Assembly (NCBI GenBank): GCA_947495795.1
Contig: CANMAI010000003.1
Location: 62,001 to 126,000, forward strand
Direction of reading: 5' to 3'
Source of the DNA: an uncultured Paracoccaceae bacterium
GTDB lineage: Bacteria; Pseudomonadota; Alphaproteobacteria; Rhodobacterales; Rhodobacteraceae
DNA length: 64,000 nucleotides
Shown here: positions 46,763 through 55,336 of the stretch, piece after piece
How the letters are laid out: each line of letters opens with the position of its first letter
Position numbering within the stretch: the first letter of the stretch is position 1
Made by a program: the position numbers and the translations under genes
The notes under the pieces: generated by a model
What the model saw: only the letters and a program-made list of their open reading frames with translations
What the model was told of the DNA's origin: nothing
Database searches by the model: none

Positions 46763-47249
46763 GTTATACGTCCTTTTTGGGTTGCCCTAAGGTTGGACGG
46801 AATGGCTGGGGTATTCCTTGGGTGTTCGCGAAATTTCCTGCAACTTATATCAAAGGCGTTTCAAACCACGAAGTCTGACCAGGAATAGCTTTGAACGGCT
46901 TCTATGACGACCAAGCCGCAGCGCGGCAACAAGCTCGCCACGCTGCGAAGGAATGCCGCGTGAGCAACAGCTGCGTTTCACAATCTGACTGATGGCGACG
47001 ACATATCTCAGGCGAATTGGGAAACGCCGGAGGTCGGGGCAGTGCACCGGCCCGCCCGCCGCCCGAAACCGACACTCCCGTCGCAAAGAGGCCAGCATGG
47101 CACTTCGCCTGACGGCACGCTTTGGGGATGCAGCAACTCGATTGGCAGCAGATCCTGATTGCCCGCACAATCGGTGCCGCGCGGGGTCGTGCCGCGCGAG
47201 GGTCCCCGCACTCCGTCTGATCATTCCTTCCATCAGACAGGAGCAAACC
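46763..47249. other. 487-base stretch before mttB with repeats, no gene seen
   Basis: No supported gene. Near the mttB end there is a direct repeat of GTGCCGCGCG (47174-47183 and 47189-47198, period 15). A 7-bp inverted repeat (47215-47221 with 47232-47238, GTCTGAT/ATCAGAC) lies just before the AGGAG ribosome site and could hide or expose it. I looked for a cobalamin riboswitch and saw none. Confidence 0.45.
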
Positions 47250-48788
47250 ATGCCAGAAACAACCACAAGATCCCGCCCCGGCGGCCGCGCTGCCCGTCGT
47301 GCGCTCCGTGCGGCGCCCATCCCCGAGGCGCTTCGCCCCATTCAGCCGGGCATGTCAGGCGGGCGCTACAAACCGCTTACGGAGGATGAATGCACCCGCA
47401 TCTACGAGGCAGCCCTCAAGGCGTTGGCAGAGATTGGCCTTGCTGATGCGCCGCCCTCAGGTGTGAAGCTGCTCATCGGGGCAGGGGCCATCGCCGGAGA
47501 GGACGGGCGCATCCGCTTCCCCCGCGCGCTGATCGAGGATGCGCTGGCCCGCACCACAAAGGATCTTGTCCTTCATGCCCGCGATCCCCGCTTCGATCTC
47601 GATCTTTCGGGCAGCCGTGTGCATTTCGGCACCGCAGGGGCCGCCGTACTGGTGGTGGAGGAGGGGCCGGAGCCTCACCTCCGCCCCTCCACCCTGGCCG
47701 ATCTTCATAACGCCGCCCGCATCGTTCAACAGCTTGATAACGTACACTTCTTCCAGCGCACCATGGTCGCCCGCGATATCGAAGATCCGCTGGAGATGGA
47801 TCTCAACACGCTCTATGCCTGCGTCTCCGGCACCACCAAGCATATCGGCACCTCGATCTCGGACCCGGCCAATGCCGGCTCCCTGATCGAGATGCTCCAC
47901 CAGATCGCGAGCGGCGAGGCGGCGTGGCGGAAGCGCCCCTTCGTGCTCAACTCCAACTGCTTTGTCGTGCCGCCGATGAAGTTTGCCACCGAAAGCTGTG
48001 AGACGATGGAGGCCTGCATCCGCGCGGGCATGCCCATACTCCTCCTCTCGGCAGGGCAGGCAGGCGCCACGGCACCGGCACCGCTCGCCACCACCATCGT
48101 GCAGGCCACCGCCGAATGTCTTGCGGGCCTTGTCTATGTAAACGCAATCCGCCCGGGCCACCCCGCCATTTTCGGCACATGGCCCTTCGTGTCGGATTTG
48201 CGCACAGGCGCCATGTCGGGTGGCTCCGGCGAACAGGCGCTGCTTTCGGCGGCCTGCGGCCAGATGCACGCCTTTCTTGGCCTGCCGGGCGGGGCTGCGG
48301 CAGGCATCGCGGATGCCAAGACAGTGGATATGCAGGCCGGTTGGGAGCAGAGCATCTCCAACACGATGGCAGGTCTCTCCGGGCTCAACATGGTCTATGA
48401 GGCCGTAGGCATGCATGCCAGCCTTCTCGGCTTTTCTTTCGAGAGCCTTGTCCTCGGCAACGACATGCTCGGCCAGATCCAGCGCTGCATCAGGGGGGTG
48501 GAGGTGACGGAGGAAAGCCTCAGCCTCGAGACGATGCGCGCCGTCTGCATGGGCGGGCCGGGGCACTATCTGGGCCAGAATCAAACACTCAGCCTCATGC
48601 AGACCGAATATATCTACCCCGAACTTGCGGACCGCACGAGCCCCAAGGAATGGGAGGAACGGGGCAGGCCCAACCTGATTGAGACAGCCCGGACCCGCAT
48701 AACAGAGCTGCTGGCCCGCCCGCCGGAAGCCGCACTTCCAGCCCAGTTGGATGCAACCCTGCGGGAGGCGTTCCCGATTTATCTCTGA
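47250..48788 (+). CDS. MttB-family (non-pyrrolysine) methylamine:corrinoid methyltransferase
   Basis: A 512-residue protein of the trimethylamine methyltransferase superfamily, a TIM barrel moving a methyl group from a quaternary or tertiary amine to a corrinoid protein. Family stretches include FGTAGAAVLVVEEG, RDIEDPLEMDLNTLYAC, GMPILLLSAGQAGATAP and MCMGGPGHYLGQNQT-like sequence near the end. There is no in-frame amber codon, so it is the pyrrolysine-free type that includes the glycine betaine methyltransferase MtgB; the substrate is probably a betaine, choline or carnitine relative, but this is inference. CAGGAG precedes the ATG. The N-terminal 30 residues are unusually Arg-rich. Confidence 0.88.
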   Translation: MPETTTRSRPGGRAARRALRAAPIPEALRPIQPGMSGGRYKPLTEDECTRIYEAALKALAEIGLADAPPSGVKLLIGAGAIAGEDGRIRFPRALIEDALARTTKDLVLHARDPRFDLDLSGSRVHFGTAGAAVLVVEEGPEPHLRPSTLADLHNAARIVQQLDNVHFFQRTMVARDIEDPLEMDLNTLYACVSGTTKHIGTSISDPANAGSLIEMLHQIASGEAAWRKRPFVLNSNCFVVPPMKFATESCETMEACIRAGMPILLLSAGQAGATAPAPLATTIVQATAECLAGLVYVNAIRPGHPAIFGTWPFVSDLRTGAMSGGSGEQALLSAACGQMHAFLGLPGGAAAGIADAKTVDMQAGWEQSISNTMAGLSGLNMVYEAVGMHASLLGFSFESLVLGNDMLGQIQRCIRGVEVTEESLSLETMRAVCMGGPGHYLGQNQTLSLMQTEYIYPELADRTSPKEWEERGRPNLIETARTRITELLARPPEAALPAQLDATLREAFPIYL

Positions 48789-48945
48789 AGCGGATCGGTA
48801 TGATCGAACTCTGCATTTCAGGGGCCACTTTCGGGCCAGACAATCCGCGGCAGCAAACGCGGCTCCATGCCGCAAAACGCATATGATTGAGGCTGATTGC
48901 AAAGCACGATACCCTTTGCGCATTCGCAGCAAAGGCCTTTTTCCA

Positions 48946-50664
48946 ATGTTCAAGACGCTTCTGAAAGCCGCACTATCCACATTTTTCGCCCTTCCAGCCG
49001 CCGCCACAACGCAGGAAGAGCTGTTCCAGATGATTCTGCAGGGAGATCTGCCGACACTGGAAGCAGCGCTCGATGCGGTCGATGATGAAGTGAAGGCGGG
49101 CATCCGACACCCGGACAGGCAGCGCGCCCTCTATGAACTCTTTTCCACCACGCATCCGGAAACCATCGCGCTGCTGGAAAGATGGCGTGCCGAATATCCC
49201 CGAAGCCGCCACGCGCGGGCAGGCTGGATGTGGCACAACCGTCATCTTGGCCTGATCATGCGCGGCGAAAGATCTGCCCGCTATACATCGCGCGAGGCGT
49301 TTGCCGGGTTTTACGGGCATGGTGGCATTGCCCTGGAAATGGCGCATCAGCTGATTGCGGAAGAGCCGGGCTTTCTTCCAGGATCGGATGGCATGTTCCG
49401 CCTGCTCGCAATGGGCGGGCCACGGCACGACGCCAATGGCTTTCTGGAAGATGTCTTTGAAGTCCGGCCCAATACAGGCACGCTGGATCGCTTTGTCGAT
49501 GCCTTCACACCCAACTGGGGCGGAAGCTGGCACTTCATGCAGGAGGCCTGCCGCGCTTACGCCCCGCGTGTGCTGGACAGGGCGAACTACGATGGGGAGA
49601 TCTGTATCGCGGAAGCCTTTCTCCGGCATCACTATACGCTCCGGCAGGTAAGCACCGGCCCGTTGGAGATTGCCGGGCGGCGCTTCAACGATCTTTCGCT
49701 GCGCGCGCAGGCGCATTTTGAAATCATGAACGGGGATGCCGGGAAAGCTGAAACGGCGATTGATGCCTATCGCGCAGCCCCCCATTCGCTGCAGATCGCG
49801 CGGGATCTGTTCAACCACTACAGCCAGACCTTTCGGATTGATCCTCAGAACAAAGAGCGGGCCTTGGAGCGAATGGCTGAGGAGAAATCCTTGCTGGAGG
49901 CCTTGCTGCGGTATGATCCCTATTTCCCGAGTCTTCTCCGCGAGATGGTTCAGGTGATTGAGAACATGGGCCACTATGAGATTTACGAACCCGGGCTCGC
50001 CATCAATTATCAGATATTCGAAGTGGTGCGGGACGCGGGTTTTGAGCCCGACCTTCTCAATGAAGCAAAGCCCGAAGACGTGTTGCCACCGGACCTCGCC
50101 GCAGAGGTTTCCGCCCTGTTCGAAAAGCAACGGGCGTTTCGGGATCGTTATGAGGCGGAGGTTTCGCAGCCCAAAGCAGAGCTGCAGACCCGCGCATACC
50201 GCTTCGGCAAAACCGATCCCGCCATCTGGCAGACGCGTGCGAATGAACTGATGAGAACCGAAAAGCTCGAAGACCTGCCGAAAATGCGGGACGCCCTGCG
50301 CGGGGCCGTTTACTTTTCGAACTATGAGCCCACGCAACTGCAATACATGTTCTATCAGAACATGAACCGGTTTGAGCGGATCACGGAGCGCTGGAACGAT
50401 CAGCCCTTCTCCAGCGATCCGGCGTTTGAGGAGAGGGCTGAGACCCGCGCCTTTGCCTGCGAGGCGGCCTGGGCAGCCCGGCATCTCGATGCGATTTGCC
50501 CGGCGGGAAAGGACGGCCAGCGACCGTGCATGGCCTGGATGGCCAGATGGGAAGACTTTGAGGAGAAGAAGGAAAAGGTCTGGTCTTCGGGGCACTGCCT
50601 GTTCACGTTCTTCAAGCCCATGTCGCTTCTCTACGATGCCGCACCGCCGGACTGGCCCGAATAG
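48946..50664 (+). CDS. Large exported protein of unknown function
   Basis: A 572-residue protein with a signal peptide (about 1-20, ending PAAA). The mature part is helical and rich in Trp, Tyr and Arg, with tetratricopeptide-like pairs, resembling the loosely defined DUF4034 group (for example ARAGWMWHNRHLGLIMRGER). No catalytic motif. It sits between mttB and the corrinoid activator on the mttB strand, 158 bases after mttB, but nothing in it suggests methyl transfer. The longer in-frame upstream codons overlap mttB and were discarded. Confidence 0.6.
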   Translation: MFKTLLKAALSTFFALPAAATTQEELFQMILQGDLPTLEAALDAVDDEVKAGIRHPDRQRALYELFSTTHPETIALLERWRAEYPRSRHARAGWMWHNRHLGLIMRGERSARYTSREAFAGFYGHGGIALEMAHQLIAEEPGFLPGSDGMFRLLAMGGPRHDANGFLEDVFEVRPNTGTLDRFVDAFTPNWGGSWHFMQEACRAYAPRVLDRANYDGEICIAEAFLRHHYTLRQVSTGPLEIAGRRFNDLSLRAQAHFEIMNGDAGKAETAIDAYRAAPHSLQIARDLFNHYSQTFRIDPQNKERALERMAEEKSLLEALLRYDPYFPSLLREMVQVIENMGHYEIYEPGLAINYQIFEVVRDAGFEPDLLNEAKPEDVLPPDLAAEVSALFEKQRAFRDRYEAEVSQPKAELQTRAYRFGKTDPAIWQTRANELMRTEKLEDLPKMRDALRGAVYFSNYEPTQLQYMFYQNMNRFERITERWNDQPFSSDPAFEERAETRAFACEAAWAARHLDAICPAGKDGQRPCMAWMARWEDFEEKKEKVWSSGHCLFTFFKPMSLLYDAAPPDWPE

Positions 50665-50711
50665 CGTCTCTTCTGACCCCAAGGAGGCGCGTTCCGCGCC
50701 AAGTCTTTTCT

Positions 50712-50740
50712 CCCCATTTTTGCCTTCGGCAAAACCGGGG
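50712..50740. terminator. Hairpin between convergent genes
   Basis: A stem TTTTGCC/GGCAAAA (50718-50724 with 50728-50734, loop TTC), extended by CCCC/GGGG, lies between the 572-residue protein gene and the convergent corrinoid activator. Probably a two-way stop; there is no T run after the G side. Confidence 0.5.
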
Positions 50741-50800
50741 CCCGTGGCACCCTTGGCTGGCTATGCGCGCTATGGCAGTTCCAGTTTGAGGCGGAACGCT

Positions 50801-52837
50801 TCAGCCCGCGCGGCGTCTTCGTCTGCGGCCATCTCCGCCGTCACCACCGGTGTTGAAGCGCGGCTCGGGCAGGGGGACGGCGTCTCTGAGCAGCGCGAAG
50901 GGGGCTGTCTTGTGGGGGATGTGGTTGGCGGCCACGAAATGCTCCTGAAAGCGGGGCTCCACCGCAGTTTCCACTTTCTGGATCATGCCCACCGTCGTCT
51001 CGATCTCGCGCCGGGCGGCGGAATTGAGGAGCGCGATGCGCGCCCCTGTGCCCGCAGCGTTGCCGGCACTTGTCACCTTCTCGATCGGGCAATCGGGGAT
51101 CATGCCCAGCACCATCGCGTGTTTGGGGCTGATATGTGCGCCGAAGGCACCCGCCAGCACCACGCGATCGACGACGTCCACATCAAGCTGATCCATCAGG
51201 AGGCGCGCACCAGCATAAAGCGCTGATTTTGCGAGCTGAATGGCCCGCACATCGCCCTGCGTTACCATGATTTTCGGCCCGCCGCCGGCGCTGCCATCAT
51301 GGAGGAGGTAGGAATGCGTGCGGCCATCCTCCACCAACCGGGCCGAGCCCGTCTGCGCGGCGGAGCCGATCAGCCCGCCACCATCCACGAGCCCTGCGAT
51401 CCGCATCTCGGCAATGGCCTCGATAATGCCGGAGCCACAGATACCGGTGATGCCCTGCGGCCCCACGGCCTCGGTAAATCCGGGCTCGTCGGACCATATC
51501 TCGCAGCCGATCACGCGAAAGCGCGGCTCCTTTGTTTCGCTGTCAATTTCAACGCGCTCGATCGCGCCGGGAGCCGCCCGCTGCCCTGCAGAAATCTGTG
51601 CGCCCTCAAAGGCAGGCCCCGTGGGCGAGGAACAGGCCAGCACCTTATCGCGGTTGCCGAGCAGGATCTCGGCATTCGTGCCAACATCGACGATCAGCAC
51701 CAGATCATCGGACTGGTTGGGCGCTTCGCTCAAGGCCACGGCCGCTGCATCGGCCCCCACATGCCCTGCGATACAGGGCAGAATATACACCCGCGCATCC
51801 GGGTGCAGCGCCAGTTCCAGCTCCGCTGCCCACATCGTCAACGCACCGGATGTGGCCAGCGCGAAGGGTGCCTGGCCGAGCTCCACGGGATCGATCCCGA
51901 GCAGAAGATGATGCATCACCGGGTTGGCGACGAACACCGCTTCCAGGATCAACTGCGGATCAATCCGCGCCTCCGCCGCGATCTGGCCCACCAGCGCATT
52001 CATCGCCTCGCGCACCACCTTCGTCATCTCGCTATGCCCGCCGGGGTTCATCATCGAATAGCTCACCCGGCTCATCAGATCCTCGCCAAAGCGGATCTGC
52101 GGGTTCATCAGCCCGGCAGAAGCCACCACCTCGCCCGATTGCAGATCGCACAAATGCCCGGCAATAGTGGTGGAGCCGAGATCCACCGCCAGCCCGTAGA
52201 TCGTGCCCTCATAATAGCCGGGCCACACATGCACGATCCGCGCAGGCCCAAGACCATCGCCGTGGTACACAGCGCATGTCACCTTCCACGCGCCTTTGCG
52301 CAGTGCTGGCTGCAGCATCTGCAAGCTACGCAGATCCCCTTCCACATGCGCCAGCCCCCACTGCGCCACAAGCGCTTCCACCAGCCGCTCCAGATCGCCC
52401 AAGGGGGCGTGCATGTCCGGCTCCTCAACCTCGACGTAGTAAAGCCGCGTTGCCGGATCCATCACGATATCGCGGGCCTCGGCGCGCTTTCGCACCACCT
52501 GCTTGTGCACCTGGCTTTCGGGCGGCACGTCGATCACTACATCGCCCTCTACCTTGGCCTGGCAGCCGAGCCTGCGCCCATCGATCAGCCCGCGCTTGGA
52601 TTTGTAACGCTCCTCCACAGCATTCCATGGGCTCAGCGCTTCAGGAGATACCGTCACCCCATGCTTGGGAAATTCGCCAAAAGAAGGCGTGATCTGGCAT
52701 TTGGAGCAGATCCCACGCCCGCCGCACACACTATCCAGATCCACGCCCAACTGCCGCGCGGCGGTCAGGATCGGCGTGCCCACGGCAAAGTTCCCGCGCT
52801 TGCCGGAAGGGGTAAAAATCACCAATGGGTCGCTCAT
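50801..52837 (-). CDS. RACo-like ATP-dependent corrinoid activation protein (DUF4445)
   Basis: A 678-residue protein. The N-terminal 2Fe-2S ferredoxin domain has Cys at 38, 44 and 47 plus a later Cys in RRLGCQAKV. A linker follows, then an ASKHA-type ATPase half with VDLGSTTIAGHLCDL, VDVGTNAEILLG and GAFGAHI. Such proteins reduce inactive cob(II)alamin to cob(I)alamin on corrinoid methyl-transfer proteins. I chose the ATG at 52837, matching the family start MSDPLVIF. The C-terminus ends in an unusual run of Gly, Asp and six Arg. It lies 69 bases downstream of the XRE regulator on the same strand. Confidence 0.88.
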   Translation of the reverse strand: MSDPLVIFTPSGKRGNFAVGTPILTAARQLGVDLDSVCGGRGICSKCQITPSFGEFPKHGVTVSPEALSPWNAVEERYKSKRGLIDGRRLGCQAKVEGDVVIDVPPESQVHKQVVRKRAEARDIVMDPATRLYYVEVEEPDMHAPLGDLERLVEALVAQWGLAHVEGDLRSLQMLQPALRKGAWKVTCAVYHGDGLGPARIVHVWPGYYEGTIYGLAVDLGSTTIAGHLCDLQSGEVVASAGLMNPQIRFGEDLMSRVSYSMMNPGGHSEMTKVVREAMNALVGQIAAEARIDPQLILEAVFVANPVMHHLLLGIDPVELGQAPFALATSGALTMWAAELELALHPDARVYILPCIAGHVGADAAAVALSEAPNQSDDLVLIVDVGTNAEILLGNRDKVLACSSPTGPAFEGAQISAGQRAAPGAIERVEIDSETKEPRFRVIGCEIWSDEPGFTEAVGPQGITGICGSGIIEAIAEMRIAGLVDGGGLIGSAAQTGSARLVEDGRTHSYLLHDGSAGGGPKIMVTQGDVRAIQLAKSALYAGARLLMDQLDVDVVDRVVLAGAFGAHISPKHAMVLGMIPDCPIEKVTSAGNAAGTGARIALLNSAARREIETTVGMIQKVETAVEPRFQEHFVAANHIPHKTAPFALLRDAVPLPEPRFNTGGDGGDGRRRRRRAG

Positions 52838-52906
52838 GCCGCTTTGCCTCTTCTTTTCTCCGAACATACTGCGCAGAGAAAGATTTAAAAGCCGCGAAAC
52901 GCCGCC

Positions 52907-53659
52907 TCATGTCGCATTCACGGCGAGCCAGTCAAGAGCAGTGTCTGTCACATCATCCGCGGGATGCAGCATTTCCACCCGTAGATCACGCACTGTCAAA
53001 TCATCCACCCCGCCAAATTGCACGAGCGTGGAAATCAGCGAAAGCGTTGCCTCACCCGCCTTGAAGCGCAGCGGCACGAAGGGCGGCAGCGTCTCTTCGT
53101 GCCGGGCAAACCCGTAGCTTTCCAAAACCGCTGCCATCTCATCGAGCTTCGTAATTCCGCCCGCATCCCGGCTCTCTGCCCGCAGCCGCGTGGCGGTGAT
53201 CGTGGCTATCTCCTCCCAGTTCTCGAACATTTCGGCACCCTGCGTCAGCACCTCCAGCATGGAACGTCCCTGCATCAGCCCGATGGAGCCAAAGAGCCGC
53301 GCCGCGCTCCGGTTCACCAGCAGGATCGTCCAGTCCGCATCCAGCACGAAGGCCGGATAAGGCTCGTGCTGGCGCATCATCCGCTTTACCGCCTCCCAAA
53401 CAGGCGCAAGAGCGGCATCGGAAAGGGCGTGGGCGGAATGCACCGGGGCAAACCCCGCAGCCTCCAATACGTGGTTTCGCTGGGAAGGAGCCAGCGCAAG
53501 AGCATCGGCAAAATTCAGCACCATGCCCCGGCTCGGCCGTGCGCGGCCTGTCTCCAGAAACGAAATGTGGCGCGTGGAAACCCCGGCTTCCAGCGCCAGA
53601 TCCAGCTGGCTCATCCGGCGCGCTTTGCGGCCGTCTCTCAACAAGGTAGCGAATTCCAT
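52907..53659 (-). CDS. XRE-family regulator with MmyB-like C-terminal domain
   Basis: A 250-residue repressor. The helix-turn-helix covers about residues 8-60 (MSQLDLALEAGVSTRHISFLETGRA). A C-terminal MmyB-type PAS-like ligand pocket follows (about 90-245, with YPAFVLDADWTILLVNRSAARLFG). The ATG at 53659 has GGAGG upstream. It is divergent from a small membrane protein gene, with an operator-like repeat between. It could also control the RACo-like gene downstream on the same strand. Confidence 0.85.
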   Translation of the reverse strand: MEFATLLRDGRKARRMSQLDLALEAGVSTRHISFLETGRARPSRGMVLNFADALALAPSQRNHVLEAAGFAPVHSAHALSDAALAPVWEAVKRMMRQHEPYPAFVLDADWTILLVNRSAARLFGSIGLMQGRSMLEVLTQGAEMFENWEEIATITATRLRAESRDAGGITKLDEMAAVLESYGFARHEETLPPFVPLRFKAGEATLSLISTLVQFGGVDDLTVRDLRVEMLHPADDVTDTALDWLAVNAT

Positions 53660-53740
53660 TACCTGCCTCCTCAATCTCCGAAATCTGCCAAACTGCAGAT
53701 CCGAATACCATTACCTCCAAGGTAATTGTTTCCGTTACCT
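53658..53740. promoter_or_regulatory. Operator-like repeats between XRE and membrane gene
   Basis: A perfect inverted repeat ATTACCT-CCA-AGGTAAT (53710-53726) is accompanied by two more TTACCT copies, at 53658-53664 (overlapping the regulator's start codon) and 53735-53740. It is the kind of site a dimeric XRE repressor would bind for autorepression and for control of the divergent gene. Confidence 0.6.
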
Positions 53741-53792
53741 CACCGCCCGCATGGTGCCCGCGAACCGCAACAGCACTGAAAGGACGGAAATT

Positions 53793-54272
53793 ATGCACTC
53801 CCAAACCCATACCGAACCGGTACCAAACCCAGCTTTGGCTTCAGTTCAGTTTTACTTAACTGGCGCAAGCGTCGCGACAATCGCATTCGGCCTTCTCATC
53901 GCGGCTTCCGCATGGCCCCCGGGCGCGGTTCTGATGGAGCCGATGGCGGACCTTATTCTCTGGGACAGCGCTGCCGATTTCACCGCGCGGGAAACCCGCC
54001 TGATGGCCGCCATCTCGGGTGGTACGCTCACCGGCTGGGGCATAATGATCCTGCTTCTTGCCCGCACGGGCCTCGCCACGGCACCGGTGGGCATTGGCCG
54101 CATCATTCTGATCAGCATCCTCAGCTGGTTCACTGTCGATAGCCTCGCATCTCTGGCAGCGGGTGCGCCTCTTAACGTACTGGGAAACATTGCTTTTCTG
54201 CTGGCCTTCGGCATTCCCGCCTACAGGCTTGTTACAGGCACGGCACAGACAGGTGATTTGGCAAAGCCCTGA
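53793..54272 (+). CDS. Small inner-membrane protein
   Basis: A 159-residue protein with four hydrophobic helices (about 25-45, 70-90, 98-118, 128-150) and short loops. No family recognised. AAAGGACGG precedes the ATG at 53793; the longer in-frame extension upstream is antisense to the regulator. Divergent from the XRE regulator gene, which likely controls it. The rhodanese gene follows 43 bases later. Confidence 0.65.
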   Translation: MHSQTHTEPVPNPALASVQFYLTGASVATIAFGLLIAASAWPPGAVLMEPMADLILWDSAADFTARETRLMAAISGGTLTGWGIMILLLARTGLATAPVGIGRIILISILSWFTVDSLASLAAGAPLNVLGNIAFLLAFGIPAYRLVTGTAQTGDLAKP

Positions 54273-54315
54273 TCTTGTGCTGAGATAAGGGAGAAACCTC
54301 AGGACAGGAGCCACA

Positions 54316-55194
54316 ATGCACCGCATCCTCGCAGCCCTTATCGCCCTTCTTGTCGCGGCCCCTCTCGTGGCCCAGACCCTCACCCCGTTGTCAGAGCCGG
54401 ATGAGGCTCTGCCCGAAGGCACACTGATCATAGATATCCGTGCGCCAAAGGATTTTGCCACGGGCCACATGCCCGGCGCTGTCAACGCGCCCTATGGCAA
54501 GTGGCGGGGGCCAAAGAATAATCCGGGTCGCGTGCCAGCAGCGGAGGATCTTCAGGCGCTTCTTCAGGGGATCGGTGCCATGATGGGGCAGGGCATCCTC
54601 GTGGTACACGAAGGCAAAAGTGCAACCGATTTTGGCGCGGCCGCCCGTGTATACTGGACGCTTAAATCCGCTGGTTTCTCCGATCTTTCCATCCTCAATG
54701 GCGGCTACACTGCCTGGGTTGGTACGGGCGGTGATCCTGAAAAGCTGGCCGAAGCACCGGTGAAATCGGACGTGCAAATCACCCTTGCATCCGATTGGCT
54801 GATGGACAGAGACGGCGTGAAGGATGTGGTCCTGGGCGCGTCGGAAGCTGTGTTGCTGGACGCGCGACCCCTTGAATTCTTTGAAGGAAACAAGAAACAT
54901 CCTGCCGCCCAAACGGCTGGCACGCTGGAAGGCGCACTCAACCTGGTTCACTCCACATGGTTCAAGGGCAACTCGCCCAGAATGGACGCACCTGCGGCAA
55001 TGATCACCGAAATCCGCGCAATTGCAGGAGAGAACTCAGGCAAGCCCCTCGTCAGCTTCTGCAACACCGGCCACTGGGCCGCCACCAACTGGTTCGTCGC
55101 CTCCGAGATCGCGGGGATCGAAAACGTGAAGCTCTATCCCGAGAGCATGGTCGGATGGACGCTGCTCGGAAATGCTGTCACCAATGGTGGATAA
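54316..55194 (+). CDS. Periplasmic sulfurtransferase-like protein with two rhodanese domains
   Basis: A 292-residue exported protein. The signal peptide covers about 1-20 (ALIALLVAAPLVAQ). The N-terminal rhodanese domain (about 30-140) lacks a catalytic Cys: the active loop reads VVHEGKSATD. The C-terminal domain (about 155-285) keeps SFCNTGHWAATNWF with Cys at about 249. This is the usual TST-type layout with one dead and one active domain. Possible role in sulfur transfer or thiosulfate/cyanide handling in the periplasm. Same strand as the membrane protein, possibly one transcript. Confidence 0.8.
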   Translation: MHRILAALIALLVAAPLVAQTLTPLSEPDEALPEGTLIIDIRAPKDFATGHMPGAVNAPYGKWRGPKNNPGRVPAAEDLQALLQGIGAMMGQGILVVHEGKSATDFGAAARVYWTLKSAGFSDLSILNGGYTAWVGTGGDPEKLAEAPVKSDVQITLASDWLMDRDGVKDVVLGASEAVLLDARPLEFFEGNKKHPAAQTAGTLEGALNLVHSTWFKGNSPRMDAPAAMITEIRAIAGENSGKPLVSFCNTGHWAATNWFVASEIAGIENVKLYPESMVGWTLLGNAVTNGG

Positions 55195-55336
55195 TCCATC
55201 TCGTGCGGTGGGCGCAGAGCGCCCACCCTACCACGGGCTGTGGGCCGCAGTATTCAATGGCTCTTAACTGTTCTCTGAGATCCTGTGCGCAGAGAGATGC
55301 GCGTCTTGCGGTTCACACAAGGAAAACTGAGCCGAA

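Noticed and set aside
46763-47249. Cobalamin or glycine riboswitch before mttB
   Set aside because: I could not find the B12-box or glycine-aptamer core; only simple repeats are present.
47250-48788. Possible pyrrolysine-containing trimethylamine methyltransferase
   Set aside because: No in-frame amber codon occurs in the 512-codon frame, and no pyl genes are seen; it is the pyrrolysine-free branch.
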